A stretch of 64,000 nt of DNA from JAEHDI01 sp035455185 (GTDB lineage: Bacteria > Acidobacteriota > Terriglobia > Bryobacterales > Bryobacteraceae), in NCBI GenBank assembly GCA_035455185.1, contig DATIFQ010000343.1, positions 1 to 64,000 on the forward strand, written 5' to 3'. The notes below the pieces were generated by a model, which ran no database searches, was not told the DNA's origin, and saw nothing but the letters and a program-made list of their open reading frames with translations. Of this stretch, positions 43,865 to 52,049 are shown in pieces. The position numbers were made by a program, and so were the translations under genes. How positions within the stretch are numbered: position 1 is the stretch's first letter; each line of letters begins with the position of its first letter.

Positions 43865-44338
43865 TCAGAAGGGTACGTCGTCGTCGGTGGCGCTGTAGCC
43901 GGAAGCTGGTTCCTCTTGTTGTGCCGGGGCAGGTTGCGAGCGGGCGGAACTCCTCGGCATCGAGACCACCTGAGAGTGTTCGTCGGCGGCGGGTGATGCT
44001 TCGCCGCGTCCCCCAAGCAGGATCACGTCTTCGGCTACGACCTCGGTCGTATAGACCTTCCGGCCGTCCTTGTCCTCGTAGCTCCGTGTCTGGAGCCTCC
44101 CTTCCACGTAGATCTGCTTGCCCTTGGTCAGGTAGTTGGCGAGGTTCTCCTGCCGCCAGACGACGACGTTGTGCCAGTCAGTCTCTTCCTTCCACTCCCC
44201 GGTCTGCTGATCCTTCCACCGGCGGCTGGTGGCAATGGAGAACGTGGTGCGGGCGGCGCCGCTGGGTGTGAACCGGGTCTCGGCGTCTTTGCCGAGGTTG
44301 CCGACGAGAATTACCTTGTTGACGCTTCGGGATGCCAT
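43865..44338 (-). CDS. ssb: Single-stranded DNA-binding protein
   Basis: 157 residues from ATG 44338. OB-fold with NKVILVGNLGKDAETR and SYEDKDGRKVYTTEVVAEDV, a Pro/Gln/Ala-rich linker and the acidic tip DDDVPF that binds replication partners. Protects single-stranded DNA during replication and repair. Confidence 0.97.
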   Translation of the reverse strand: MASRSVNKVILVGNLGKDAETRFTPSGAARTTFSIATSRRWKDQQTGEWKEETDWHNVVVWRQENLANYLTKGKQIYVEGRLQTRSYEDKDGRKVYTTEVVAEDVILLGGRGEASPAADEHSQVVSMPRSSARSQPAPAQQEEPASGYSATDDDVPF

Positions 44339-44446
44339 ACTTCCTTGCACTGTAGCATAAGCGACCTTTGCGGACTACGCGGACCATGCGCCAGCGCACA
44401 ATCGTCGCCCGTGGAACCCGCCGAAGAGTTTTACACCGGGTCGCGG

Positions 44447-44474
44447 TTGAACTTTGTCTACTTTGGTGCATAAT
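44447..44474 (+). promoter_or_regulatory. Probable promoter of the VWA-like gene
   Basis: TTGAAC (44447-44452), 16-bp spacer, CATAAT (44469-44474). Start expected near 44481, leader about 100 nt. Confidence 0.45.
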
Positions 44475-44584
44475 ACGGTTTAGGCGGGTAGGGTCGATGC
44501 TGGGTAGGCACCACCCGCCCGCTGAACCGGACCCGCTGGCCGGCGAGGAGTGACAGAAGAACGAAGAGCGGCGGTACAGTCCCG

Positions 44585-45832
44585 ATGAAACCGTCCCGAA
44601 TGAGATTCGTTTCCGCGCTTTTCCTGGGAATCACGCTGGTGACTCTCTGTGTGCGTCCGTCCTCCGTTCGCGGACAAGTGCCGATCACTACGTCCGGACC
44701 GTACGGCGTGGTACGCCTCTTTGGCAGCGACGCTGCCGTTCTGGAGGTCGAGGAACCACGACGGGATCTTCCCTGTACTCTGACACCCGGCAAGGCCCTA
44801 CTCGGGTTTGATCTTCGCATGCACGCAGGATACGAAGTGGCGGTTCCGCTGCGCGAACTATCCGGCGCCGAGAATATCCTCACCATCGTATTCCGGGTCA
44901 CCCCAGCCGGGCGGGACGAGGATCCTGTCTATTTCTCTCAACGGGTCCGAGTTCCTCCGATCGAGGAAGATGCCAAGGGCGACGCCTACCTTCAGGGCGC
45001 GTTCGACCTGGGTGAAGGGAAGTATCACGTCGCCTGGCTGATGCGGGACCGCGCCGAGCGGGTCTGCTCCTCATACTGGGACATTGATGCCAGTCTCGCC
45101 TCGAAGGACAAGGAAATCGGACTCATTCTCCCTCCAGGCACTGTTCAGGCGAGCGAGTTTGAGCCCTTCAAGGACGAGCCGCCGGTCGAGCGGACACAAG
45201 GCGAACCTCCACTGACCGTCAAAGTGCTGGTCAACTTTGCGCCGCAGAATATGCACTCCGCCGTCCTGCAGCCGATCGATACCAGCGCTCTGGTCTCGAT
45301 CCTGCGCAGCATCGTTCGCGAGCCGCGAATCGCGAAGTTCTCGCTCGTAGCCTTCAACCTTCAGGAACAGCGCATCGTCTACCGGCAGGAAGATGCCGAT
45401 CGTATCGACTTCCCCGCGCTCGGCGACGCGGTCGAGTCGCTGAACCTCGGCACCGTCGATCTGCAGCGTCTCAGCCACAAGGATGGCGAGACCCAATTCC
45501 TCACCGACCTTATTCGCAGGGAGACGGGGGGTGATCGTCCTCCGGACGCTCTGATCTTCGCCGGTCCGAAAGCTATGCTCGACACGAAAGTCGCCGACGA
45601 CTCCCTGGCCGAGCTCGGGCCGCTCGATTACCCGGTCTTCTACATGAACTACAACCTGAACCCGCAGTTCAACCCATGGAGAGACGCTATCGGCCACGCG
45701 GTAAAATTCTTTAAGGGGACCGAATTCACGATCAGCCGTCCTCGCGACCTTTGGTATGCCGTAACCGACATGGTGTCCCGCATCGTCAAGTCGAAGAGCG
45801 AGCGACGGACCACCGCGGCATCGGCGAGGTAG
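44585..45832 (+). CDS. Secreted VWA-like protein of unknown function
   Basis: 415 residues with a signal peptide (RFVSALFLGITLVTLCV, cleavage after about residue 31). The first half is a beta-rich domain; the second half (VKVLVNFAPQNMHSAVLQPIDTSA, PDALIFAGPKAM) resembles a von Willebrand A-type fold without a complete MIDAS site. Proteins of this kind are abundant in Acidobacteria and are functionally unassigned. Followed 3 bp later by the exported methyltransferase, so probably one transcript. Confidence 0.7.
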   Translation: MKPSRMRFVSALFLGITLVTLCVRPSSVRGQVPITTSGPYGVVRLFGSDAAVLEVEEPRRDLPCTLTPGKALLGFDLRMHAGYEVAVPLRELSGAENILTIVFRVTPAGRDEDPVYFSQRVRVPPIEEDAKGDAYLQGAFDLGEGKYHVAWLMRDRAERVCSSYWDIDASLASKDKEIGLILPPGTVQASEFEPFKDEPPVERTQGEPPLTVKVLVNFAPQNMHSAVLQPIDTSALVSILRSIVREPRIAKFSLVAFNLQEQRIVYRQEDADRIDFPALGDAVESLNLGTVDLQRLSHKDGETQFLTDLIRRETGGDRPPDALIFAGPKAMLDTKVADDSLAELGPLDYPVFYMNYNLNPQFNPWRDAIGHAVKFFKGTEFTISRPRDLWYAVTDMVSRIVKSKSERRTTAASAR

Positions 45833-45835
45833 ACT

Positions 45836-46399
45836 ATGCGGACCGTAGGTATCTTACCGATTGCCGTTCAATCCCTTCTGCTCTTCGCTGCGACGCTGAG
45901 CGCTCAGCAACGAGTACATCCCGACAATCTGGCGCCATTCGTTCCCACTCCGGAACCGGTTGTGGAGAAGATGCTGGAAGCGGCTGAACTGAAGTCCGAC
46001 GAGACGCTCTACGATCTCGGCTGTGGCGACGGGCGCATTTTGTTCGTCGCAGCCCAGAAGTTCATGGCGAAGGCGGTTGGCGTCGAGCTCTCCGCCCGTC
46101 TGGTCAAGTCGACCACCGAAAAGGCAGAGAAGCTGGGATTGGCCGACCGCGTGTCGGTGATCGAGGGCAATCTTCTCGACGTGGATATAAGCCCGGCGGA
46201 CGTGGTCTCGATTTACCTGCTCCGGCTGTCCAATGAACGCCTCAAGCCGAACCTGAAAAAGCAACTGAAGCCGGGCACGCGCGTGGTTTCCCACGACTAC
46301 GAAATCATGGGCTGGAAACCTTACCGCACCGAGAAAGTGTCGGTCCACCAGCGGACGCACACGATCTACGTCTACAAGATGCCCCCGGTAGAGCAGTAG
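45836..46399 (+). CDS. Exported class I SAM-dependent methyltransferase-like protein
   Basis: 187 residues. Signal peptide (LPIAVQSLLLFAATLSAQ) precedes a Rossmann methyltransferase core: motif I YDLGCGDGRILFVAA (about residue 60), acidic VGVELSARLV, and VIEGNLLDVDISPADV. A methyltransferase in the periplasm would lack its SAM donor, so either the leader is not cleaved or the protein binds another ligand. Cotranscribed with the VWA-like gene. Confidence 0.75.
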   Translation: MRTVGILPIAVQSLLLFAATLSAQQRVHPDNLAPFVPTPEPVVEKMLEAAELKSDETLYDLGCGDGRILFVAAQKFMAKAVGVELSARLVKSTTEKAEKLGLADRVSVIEGNLLDVDISPADVVSIYLLRLSNERLKPNLKKQLKPGTRVVSHDYEIMGWKPYRTEKVSVHQRTHTIYVYKMPPVEQ

Positions 46400-46443
46400 G
46401 GCCGCGCTGTCCGATCCGCGCTACAATCGTCAAGCCCCACACC

Positions 46444-47394
46444 ATGACGAGCGCTTTCGATGTCGCTGGCGTCGGTCTGAATGCGACCGACACGCTGCTG
46501 ATCGTTCCCCGTTTCCCTCCCTACGCAGGCAAGATTCTTTTCGAAGAGGAGATTCTCAGCCCAGGCGGGCAGGTGGCCAGCGCCATGGTGGCGTGCGCCC
46601 GTCTCGGTCTCCGCGTGAAGTACATCGGAACGGTGGGCGACGACGAACGCGGGCGCATCCAGATGGCAAGTCTGAAGGCATCGGGCATCGATATCGAGGA
46701 CGTGAAGGTCCGGCCAGGCTGCCCCAACCAGTCGGCCTACATTCTGGTCGACCGTTCGACCGGAGAGCGGACGGTGCTCTGGCGGCGCCCCGACTGTCTG
46801 CGCCTTGATCCCTCGGAGATCCTCCCCGAACAGATCCTCGCTTGCCGCATGTTGCATATCGACGGCCACGACACTCCCGCCGTCGAAAAAGCAGCCAGGA
46901 TCGCCCACTCCGCGTCCATCCCCGTAACCGTGGATGTCGACACACTGTACCACGGCTTTGACAGGGTGCTGCCACTGGTCGACTATCTGATTGCCAGCTC
47001 CGGGTTCCCGGTCCAGTGGACTGGCGAGGACGATCCGTTCAAGGCCCTGGAAGTGCTCCAGAACGAGTACGGGATGCGCGTCGCCGCGATGACGCTCGGA
47101 GCCCACGGGGCGCTGGCCCGTATGGAACGGCGATTCGTCTACTCGCCGGCGTACGTGGTCAACTGCATCGACACGACGGGCGCCGGAGACGTGTTTCACG
47201 GGGCTTTTTGTTATGCTGTCTTGAAGAGCATGCCTATCGAGGAGGCGCTAGACTTCTCCAATGCCCTGGCAGCTCTGAACTGCACGGCTCTGGGTGCGCG
47301 AGGGGGCATCCGCGGTGTGGAAGAAGCACGAGCCCTGATGCTCCGCGCGGAGCGCCGGTTCCATCCCGACTTCGCCTCGCACACGGGACGATAG
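46444..47394 (+). CDS. PfkB family carbohydrate kinase
   Basis: 316 residues. Ribokinase fold with N-terminal GGQVASAMVACARLG substrate site and C-terminal catalytic base motif DTTGAGDVFHGAF. Phosphorylates a sugar or nucleoside; which one is not clear. A sulfofructose or KDG/KDGal kinase role is possible. Starts a short run pfkB-rhomboid-bshB1. Confidence 0.9.
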   Translation: MTSAFDVAGVGLNATDTLLIVPRFPPYAGKILFEEEILSPGGQVASAMVACARLGLRVKYIGTVGDDERGRIQMASLKASGIDIEDVKVRPGCPNQSAYILVDRSTGERTVLWRRPDCLRLDPSEILPEQILACRMLHIDGHDTPAVEKAARIAHSASIPVTVDVDTLYHGFDRVLPLVDYLIASSGFPVQWTGEDDPFKALEVLQNEYGMRVAAMTLGAHGALARMERRFVYSPAYVVNCIDTTGAGDVFHGAFCYAVLKSMPIEEALDFSNALAALNCTALGARGGIRGVEEARALMLRAERRFHPDFASHTGR

Positions 47395-47397
47395 CGC

Positions 47398-48066
47398 ATG
47401 ATCCCACTCCGAGACTCGCAGCGCAGCAATTCGACGCCGGTGATCACGGTCGGGTTGATCGTGGTAAACGTCCTTGCTTTTCTGTACCAGACGTCGCTCG
47501 ACAAGTTCTCGCTGAACCACGTGATCATGGAGTACGGTGTCGTTCCGAGCCGGCTCCAGCTCACCTCGCTTGTCACCTCGATGTTTCTCCACGGCGGCTG
47601 GATGCACCTGATCGGGAACATGTGGTTTCTGTGGATTTACGGCGACAACGTGGAGGACATCCTTGGGCACGCGAAGTACCTGATTTTCTACCTGGCCTGC
47701 GGCGTGGCTGCCGCCCTGGCGCACGTTGCGCTGAACGGGGACTCGCGGGTGCCCACCATCGGCGCCAGCGGGGCTATCGCCGGCGTAATGGGCGCCTACA
47801 TGGTGAAGTTCCCCCGAGCCCGCATCATCACTCTTATCTTTCTGTTCGTATTTGTGACGACGATCGAGATGCCCGCGTACGCGATCTTGCTTTACTGGTT
47901 CGTCATCCAGATCTTCAGCGGCGTAGGTTCCATAGGCTACTCGCAGATTTCGCAGGGCGGTGTGGCGTGGTTCGCTCACGTCGGCGGTTTTGTAACCGGC
48001 ATCGTCCTGGTTATGCTGATGCGAACGCGGGAACCGTATCGCCTGCATCGGGAACTCCACTGGTAA
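47398..48066 (+). CDS. Rhomboid family intramembrane serine protease
   Basis: 222 residues, six or seven membrane helices. Catalytic Ser in GASGAIAGVMG, catalytic His in HVGGFVTG, and the WMHLIGNMWFLWIYG loop with the conserved HxxxN. Cleaves membrane-spanning substrates. Begins 3 bp after pfkB; its stop overlaps the bshB1 start (TAATG). Confidence 0.94.
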   Translation: MIPLRDSQRSNSTPVITVGLIVVNVLAFLYQTSLDKFSLNHVIMEYGVVPSRLQLTSLVTSMFLHGGWMHLIGNMWFLWIYGDNVEDILGHAKYLIFYLACGVAAALAHVALNGDSRVPTIGASGAIAGVMGAYMVKFPRARIITLIFLFVFVTTIEMPAYAILLYWFVIQIFSGVGSIGYSQISQGGVAWFAHVGGFVTGIVLVMLMRTREPYRLHRELHW

Positions 48067-48791
48067 TGGACACTCCGGCTCACCCAATCGACATTCTCGC
48101 GATCGCTGCCCACCCTGACGATGTAGAACAGACCTGCGGCGGCACTCTGATTCGGATGGCCGAAGCCGGCTACCGGACCGGTGTGCTCGATCTTACCGCC
48201 GGCGATATGGGTACCCGCGGGACGCCGGAGCTCCGCATACAGGAGTCCGGGGAGGCGGCGAAGCATATGCTGCTCTCCTGGCGCGGCAATGTACGGATGC
48301 CCGATGCGCGCCTCGAAAATACGCTGGCCGCCCGCATGACGCTGGCAGTCAAGATCCGAGAACTGCGGCCCCGCGCCGTGATCCTGCCGTACTGGCAGGG
48401 AAGGCACCCGGATCACTATCGGGCGAGCGAGATCGGCTATGAGGCCTGTTTCCTGGCAGGCTTGCGGAAGATTGACGAATACTCGGAGCCGCACCGCCCG
48501 CACAAGATCCTCTACGCATCGATGTACGCCAACGTCACACCGTCATTCGTTGTGGACATCAGCGCCCAATTCGAACGGCGCATGTCCGCACTTCTCAGCT
48601 ACCGTTCGCAGTACGGAGAGATCTCGGATGGGGCCGCTCTGTTCCCGAACGAATCGGAGATACGCGAGCGACATGCGGCGATCGCCCGCTTCTATGGCAA
48701 TCTGATCGGCGTTCGCTACGGTGAGCCGTTCGTGGTGAAGGAGACGATGCGGGTGGATGACGTCGTCGCCCTTGGCCCGCGGAGTTTGTGA
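48066..48791 (+). CDS. bshB1: Bacillithiol biosynthesis deacetylase BshB1
   Basis: 241 residues from ATG 48066. PIG-L/LmbE family with zinc ligands in AIAAHPDDVE and the downstream GRHPDHYRAS. GDMGTRGTPELRIQESGEA is the BshB1-type substrate loop. Deacetylates GlcNAc-malate in the route to the thiol bacillithiol. bshA and bshC are not in the window. A family-wide MshB/LmbE role is the alternative. Confidence 0.9.
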   Translation: MDTPAHPIDILAIAAHPDDVEQTCGGTLIRMAEAGYRTGVLDLTAGDMGTRGTPELRIQESGEAAKHMLLSWRGNVRMPDARLENTLAARMTLAVKIRELRPRAVILPYWQGRHPDHYRASEIGYEACFLAGLRKIDEYSEPHRPHKILYASMYANVTPSFVVDISAQFERRMSALLSYRSQYGEISDGAALFPNESEIRERHAAIARFYGNLIGVRYGEPFVVKETMRVDDVVALGPRSL

Positions 48792-48804
48792 AACGCTGCG
48801 GTCG

Positions 48805-50082
48805 CTAATCCTTATCCAACGGGGTTACGGGGTCGATGAACGGCCAGCACAGTGTGCCCAACAGATAGACGCCGGCCATGATGTACAGGTTCACGTTCCA
48901 GTTTCCGTCGGTCCAGCGCAGCACGTAGCCCGTCACGGTCGGCGCGGCGAACCCGGCCAGGTTCCCCATCATGTTCATCGAGCCGGAGAGCGTGCCCGCG
49001 TACTTGCCTCCTACGTCCATGCACGCGCCCCAGGCGCCGGGCATCACCAGGTCATTGGCGAAGCTCGCCATGCCCATCGCGACCATCGCCAAGAGCGGAT
49101 CCTTCAGGTTGATCGACAGGATGATCAATAATCCAGCGCCGGCGAAGCCGATGCACGCGAGCAGCCGGCGGGCTGTGCGTGTGCTGCCGAGCCGCCGCGC
49201 CACCCCCGCCGAGACCAGCCCGCAGAACAGCGAGCCGAATCCACCGAACAGCAGCGGAAAGATCGCGAGGCGCGACGCCTGGCGCGGGTCGAGACCCCGA
49301 GATTCCTGCAAGTACGTCGGCAGCCACGTGATGTAGAAGTACCACGGATACGACAGGAGGAAGTATTGCGCCCAGAGCAGCCAGACCGTTCGAGAGGAAA
49401 CCAGCTTCTTCCAGGGCACGTCTCCGTGGCCGGAAGCCATCTTCTCGGAGCCGGCAAGCAAAGCCAGTTCCGCCCCGTTGACGCTCTTGTGGTCTCGTGG
49501 GTCGTCTTTGAACCAGCGTAAAAAGAACGCGCACCACAGCAGGCCGAGGAGACCGAACAGCCCGAACGCCTGCCGCCAGCTCATGTAGTCAAATACCAGG
49601 ATTACCAGTGGCGGAGTGAATGCGCCGCCCCATCGGGCAAACGTCCACATGATGCCCTGGGCCCGCACCCGTTCGTGCTGGGGCAGCCAGGTTGTGAACG
49701 CCTTGGTCAGGTTGGGGAAGCAGCCCGCCTCGCCGGCGCCGAACAGGAAACGCACGCCCCAGAGAGAGGCCATGTTCCAGACCCAACCGGTCGCCGCAGT
49801 GAAAAACGACCACCACAATACGATCCGAACCAGCACCCGCTTGGGTCCCCAGGCGTCTCCCATCCATCCGCCGGGGATCTCGAACAGCGCGTAGGCGAGG
49901 GCGAACGCCGAGAAGACGTATCCCATCTGGACTTTGCTGAGTCCGAGATCGCGCATCATGTTCGGCGCCGCCATCGAAATGCAGACGCGATCGATGTAAG
50001 CGAGGATCGAGAGGGTAATCGCGAACACGATCACCCAGTAGCGCGCGCGGGTGGCTTTCTGAGCGAGTTGACTCGCTGACAC
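48805..50082 (-). CDS. MFS transporter, anion:cation symporter (hexuronate type)
   Basis: 425 residues, 12 membrane helices. ACS-family marks: DRVCISMAAPNMMRDLGLS, FEIPGGWMGDAWGPKRVL and the GAGEAGCFPNLTKAF loop. This family imports hexuronates, galactonate, glucarate and similar acids by proton symport. It fits the sugar-acid catabolism genes around it; the precise substrate is inference. Convergent with bshB1. Confidence 0.9.
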   Translation of the reverse strand: MSASQLAQKATRARYWVIVFAITLSILAYIDRVCISMAAPNMMRDLGLSKVQMGYVFSAFALAYALFEIPGGWMGDAWGPKRVLVRIVLWWSFFTAATGWVWNMASLWGVRFLFGAGEAGCFPNLTKAFTTWLPQHERVRAQGIMWTFARWGGAFTPPLVILVFDYMSWRQAFGLFGLLGLLWCAFFLRWFKDDPRDHKSVNGAELALLAGSEKMASGHGDVPWKKLVSSRTVWLLWAQYFLLSYPWYFYITWLPTYLQESRGLDPRQASRLAIFPLLFGGFGSLFCGLVSAGVARRLGSTRTARRLLACIGFAGAGLLIILSINLKDPLLAMVAMGMASFANDLVMPGAWGACMDVGGKYAGTLSGSMNMMGNLAGFAAPTVTGYVLRWTDGNWNVNLYIMAGVYLLGTLCWPFIDPVTPLDKD

Positions 50083-50150
50083 GATGCGGCCCCTCCTGGC
50101 GAGAAACGGATATCACACCATGCGGCGGCTTGCGGATGCAAGCGAGACTG

Positions 50151-50477
50151 CTACTCGCGGGCTCCGAGTTCCTTCCCCAGCCATGTGAGGTAGCCCGGCG
50201 AGCCCTCCACGATCGCGACGGCCGCCACCTCCGGAACTTCGTACGAGTGGAGTTTTTCGATCTCGGCACGGAGCGCGTCAAACAGCCCGCGCCTGGACTT
50301 GATGATCAGTAGCGACTCCGGTGCGTCTTCGATTTCGTCTTTCCACCGGTAAATGCTTCGGGCGCCGGGGACGACGTTCACGCATGCCGCCAATCGCTTC
50401 TCGACCAGTTGCCGGCCGATTCGCGCAGCTTCTTCGGCTGTGCTACAGGTGCTCAATACCACGATTTTGTCGGTCAT
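50151..50477 (-). CDS. cutA: CutA divalent-cation tolerance protein
   Basis: 108 residues. Trimeric ferredoxin-like fold with KRLAACVNVVPGARSIYRWKDEIE and LHSYEVPEVAA. Reported in copper tolerance, but the exact mechanism is unsettled. Divergent from the ftsB-like gene. Confidence 0.96.
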   Translation of the reverse strand: MTDKIVVLSTCSTAEEAARIGRQLVEKRLAACVNVVPGARSIYRWKDEIEDAPESLLIIKSRRGLFDALRAEIEKLHSYEVPEVAAVAIVEGSPGYLTWLGKELGARE

Positions 50478-50537
50478 CGAGACCTCTTTATTTCTCGAAA
50501 TGCTGGAAAATCCGGCAAAAGAGGATTATAAACAAGA

Positions 50538-50861
50538 GTGAGGGTGAACGACTTGCCAAATTCCCGTGTGAGGAAGATTGTTCGTGCCGCGTGGCCTCTG
50601 GTCGCCCTGCTGGGAGTCGGAGTCTATGTGTACGCAACGCTTCGAAGTCCGCAGGGGCTCTCCGCGGTGCTGGAAAAACAGCGGCAAATTCGCGACCTTC
50701 AGCAGCAGAACGCGAACCTCGATCGCGACATCCAGCAGAAACGGGAACGCATCCGCAAGCTGAAGGAAGACCGGAACGAGCAGGAAATGGTGATCCGCGA
50801 GCGCTATCATTTGCTCAAAGAGGGTGAGACCAGCTTCATCCTTCAAGATCAGAAAAAGTAA
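50538..50861 (+). CDS. FtsB/DivIC-like septum formation protein
   Basis: 107 residues from GTG 50538. Short cytoplasmic N-terminus, one membrane helix (AAWPLVALLGVGVYVYA), then a long coiled coil (LEKQRQIRDLQQQNANLDRDIQQKRERI). The FtsB/DivIC/FtsL architecture of division proteins in the inner membrane. It lacks an adjacent eno gene. Confidence 0.85.
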   Translation: MRVNDLPNSRVRKIVRAAWPLVALLGVGVYVYATLRSPQGLSAVLEKQRQIRDLQQQNANLDRDIQQKRERIRKLKEDRNEQEMVIRERYHLLKEGETSFILQDQKK

Positions 50862-50951
50862 TCCCTCACAAGTCTCCCGGCCTTCAATCCGGCCCCTTTT
50901 TCGATATACTGTGGCCGGTCTGCCCCGAGGGCTGTCCAGGAGAATACGTCC

Positions 50952-52049
50952 ATGCGATCTACCAAACTCAGCCGCCGCGATTTCGCCGGAATTGCGCTCT
51001 GCGGAACGGTGGCGGCGAGCACCGCTGCCTCCGCCTCGAAGCTCGAGCCAAATCCGCCCGGCGTCAAGATCTCCATCCAGTCCGGCAGCGACCCGACAGA
51101 TGACGACTTGAACTTCGTCCGGCAGCTCGGAATCGGTTACATCAATCTCGGGACGCACGGCGAGCAGGCAACGGCCGAGAACTTCCTTCGGCTGCGCAAT
51201 CGTGCGGAATCGTTCGGCCTGAAGGTCTGGAACATCGGCAACACCGACGTCCATAACATGGAGGAGGTCACCCTCAATCTTCCGGGACGCGACCGGAAGA
51301 TCGAGCAGTACAAGAACTACCTCCGTAACCTGGCCAAGGCGGGAATTCTTTACACCACATACGCCCACATGGGCAACGGGATCTGGAGCACCGCGCCGGA
51401 AAAGATCCGCGGCGGCGCCACTGCTCGCGCCTTCGACCTCGCGAAGGCCGAGCAGGGTGTATGGGCAGGGAAGATTTTCAAGGGACCGCTGACGCACGGC
51501 CGCAAGTACACGAAAGAAGAGATCTGGGACAACTACACCTACTTCATCAAGCAGGTCACACCCCTCGCCGAGGAACTGGGCATCCGTATCGGAATCCATC
51601 CGGACGACCCGCCGGTGCCCGAACTGGGGGGCGTGCCCCGCTGCATCTTCAGCAGCTTCGACGGCTACAAGCGCGCCCTCGAAATCGCCAACAGCCCCAA
51701 CGTGGGCATCTGCCTCTGTGTCGGCTGCTGGCTCGAAGGCGGAAAGCTGATGGGGAAAGATCCGGTAGAAACGATCCGCTACTTCGGCAGGCAGAAAAAG
51801 CTCTTCAAGGTGCACTTCCGCAACGTGACTGCGCCGCTTCCGCACTTCGTTGAGACCTTCATCGATGAAGGCTACTTCGACATGTACAAAGTCATGAACG
51901 CCCTTGTGGAGGTGAGATTCGACGGCAACGTGATCCCCGACCACATTCCGGCGATGGTCGGCGGCCGCCACGCAGCCACCGCGCACAGCATCGCCTATAT
52001 GAAGTCGATGCTGGAACGCGCCACTACGGAAGCCTGCGGGCGGGCATGA
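50952..52049 (+). CDS. Tat-exported mannonate-dehydratase-like (UxuA) protein
   Basis: 365 residues with a twin-arginine signal (LSRRDFAGIALCGTVAAS). The TIM barrel resembles UxuA (IGIHPDDPP, PRCIFSSFDGYKRALEIANSPNVGICLCVGCWLEGG, HFRNVTAPLPHFVETF). UxuA dehydrates D-mannonate in the cytoplasm, so an exported version is odd. Overlaps the heparinase-like gene by 4 nt, pointing to a joint role in uronic-acid metabolism. Confidence 0.83.
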   Translation: MRSTKLSRRDFAGIALCGTVAASTAASASKLEPNPPGVKISIQSGSDPTDDDLNFVRQLGIGYINLGTHGEQATAENFLRLRNRAESFGLKVWNIGNTDVHNMEEVTLNLPGRDRKIEQYKNYLRNLAKAGILYTTYAHMGNGIWSTAPEKIRGGATARAFDLAKAEQGVWAGKIFKGPLTHGRKYTKEEIWDNYTYFIKQVTPLAEELGIRIGIHPDDPPVPELGGVPRCIFSSFDGYKRALEIANSPNVGICLCVGCWLEGGKLMGKDPVETIRYFGRQKKLFKVHFRNVTAPLPHFVETFIDEGYFDMYKVMNALVEVRFDGNVIPDHIPAMVGGRHAATAHSIAYMKSMLERATTEACGRA

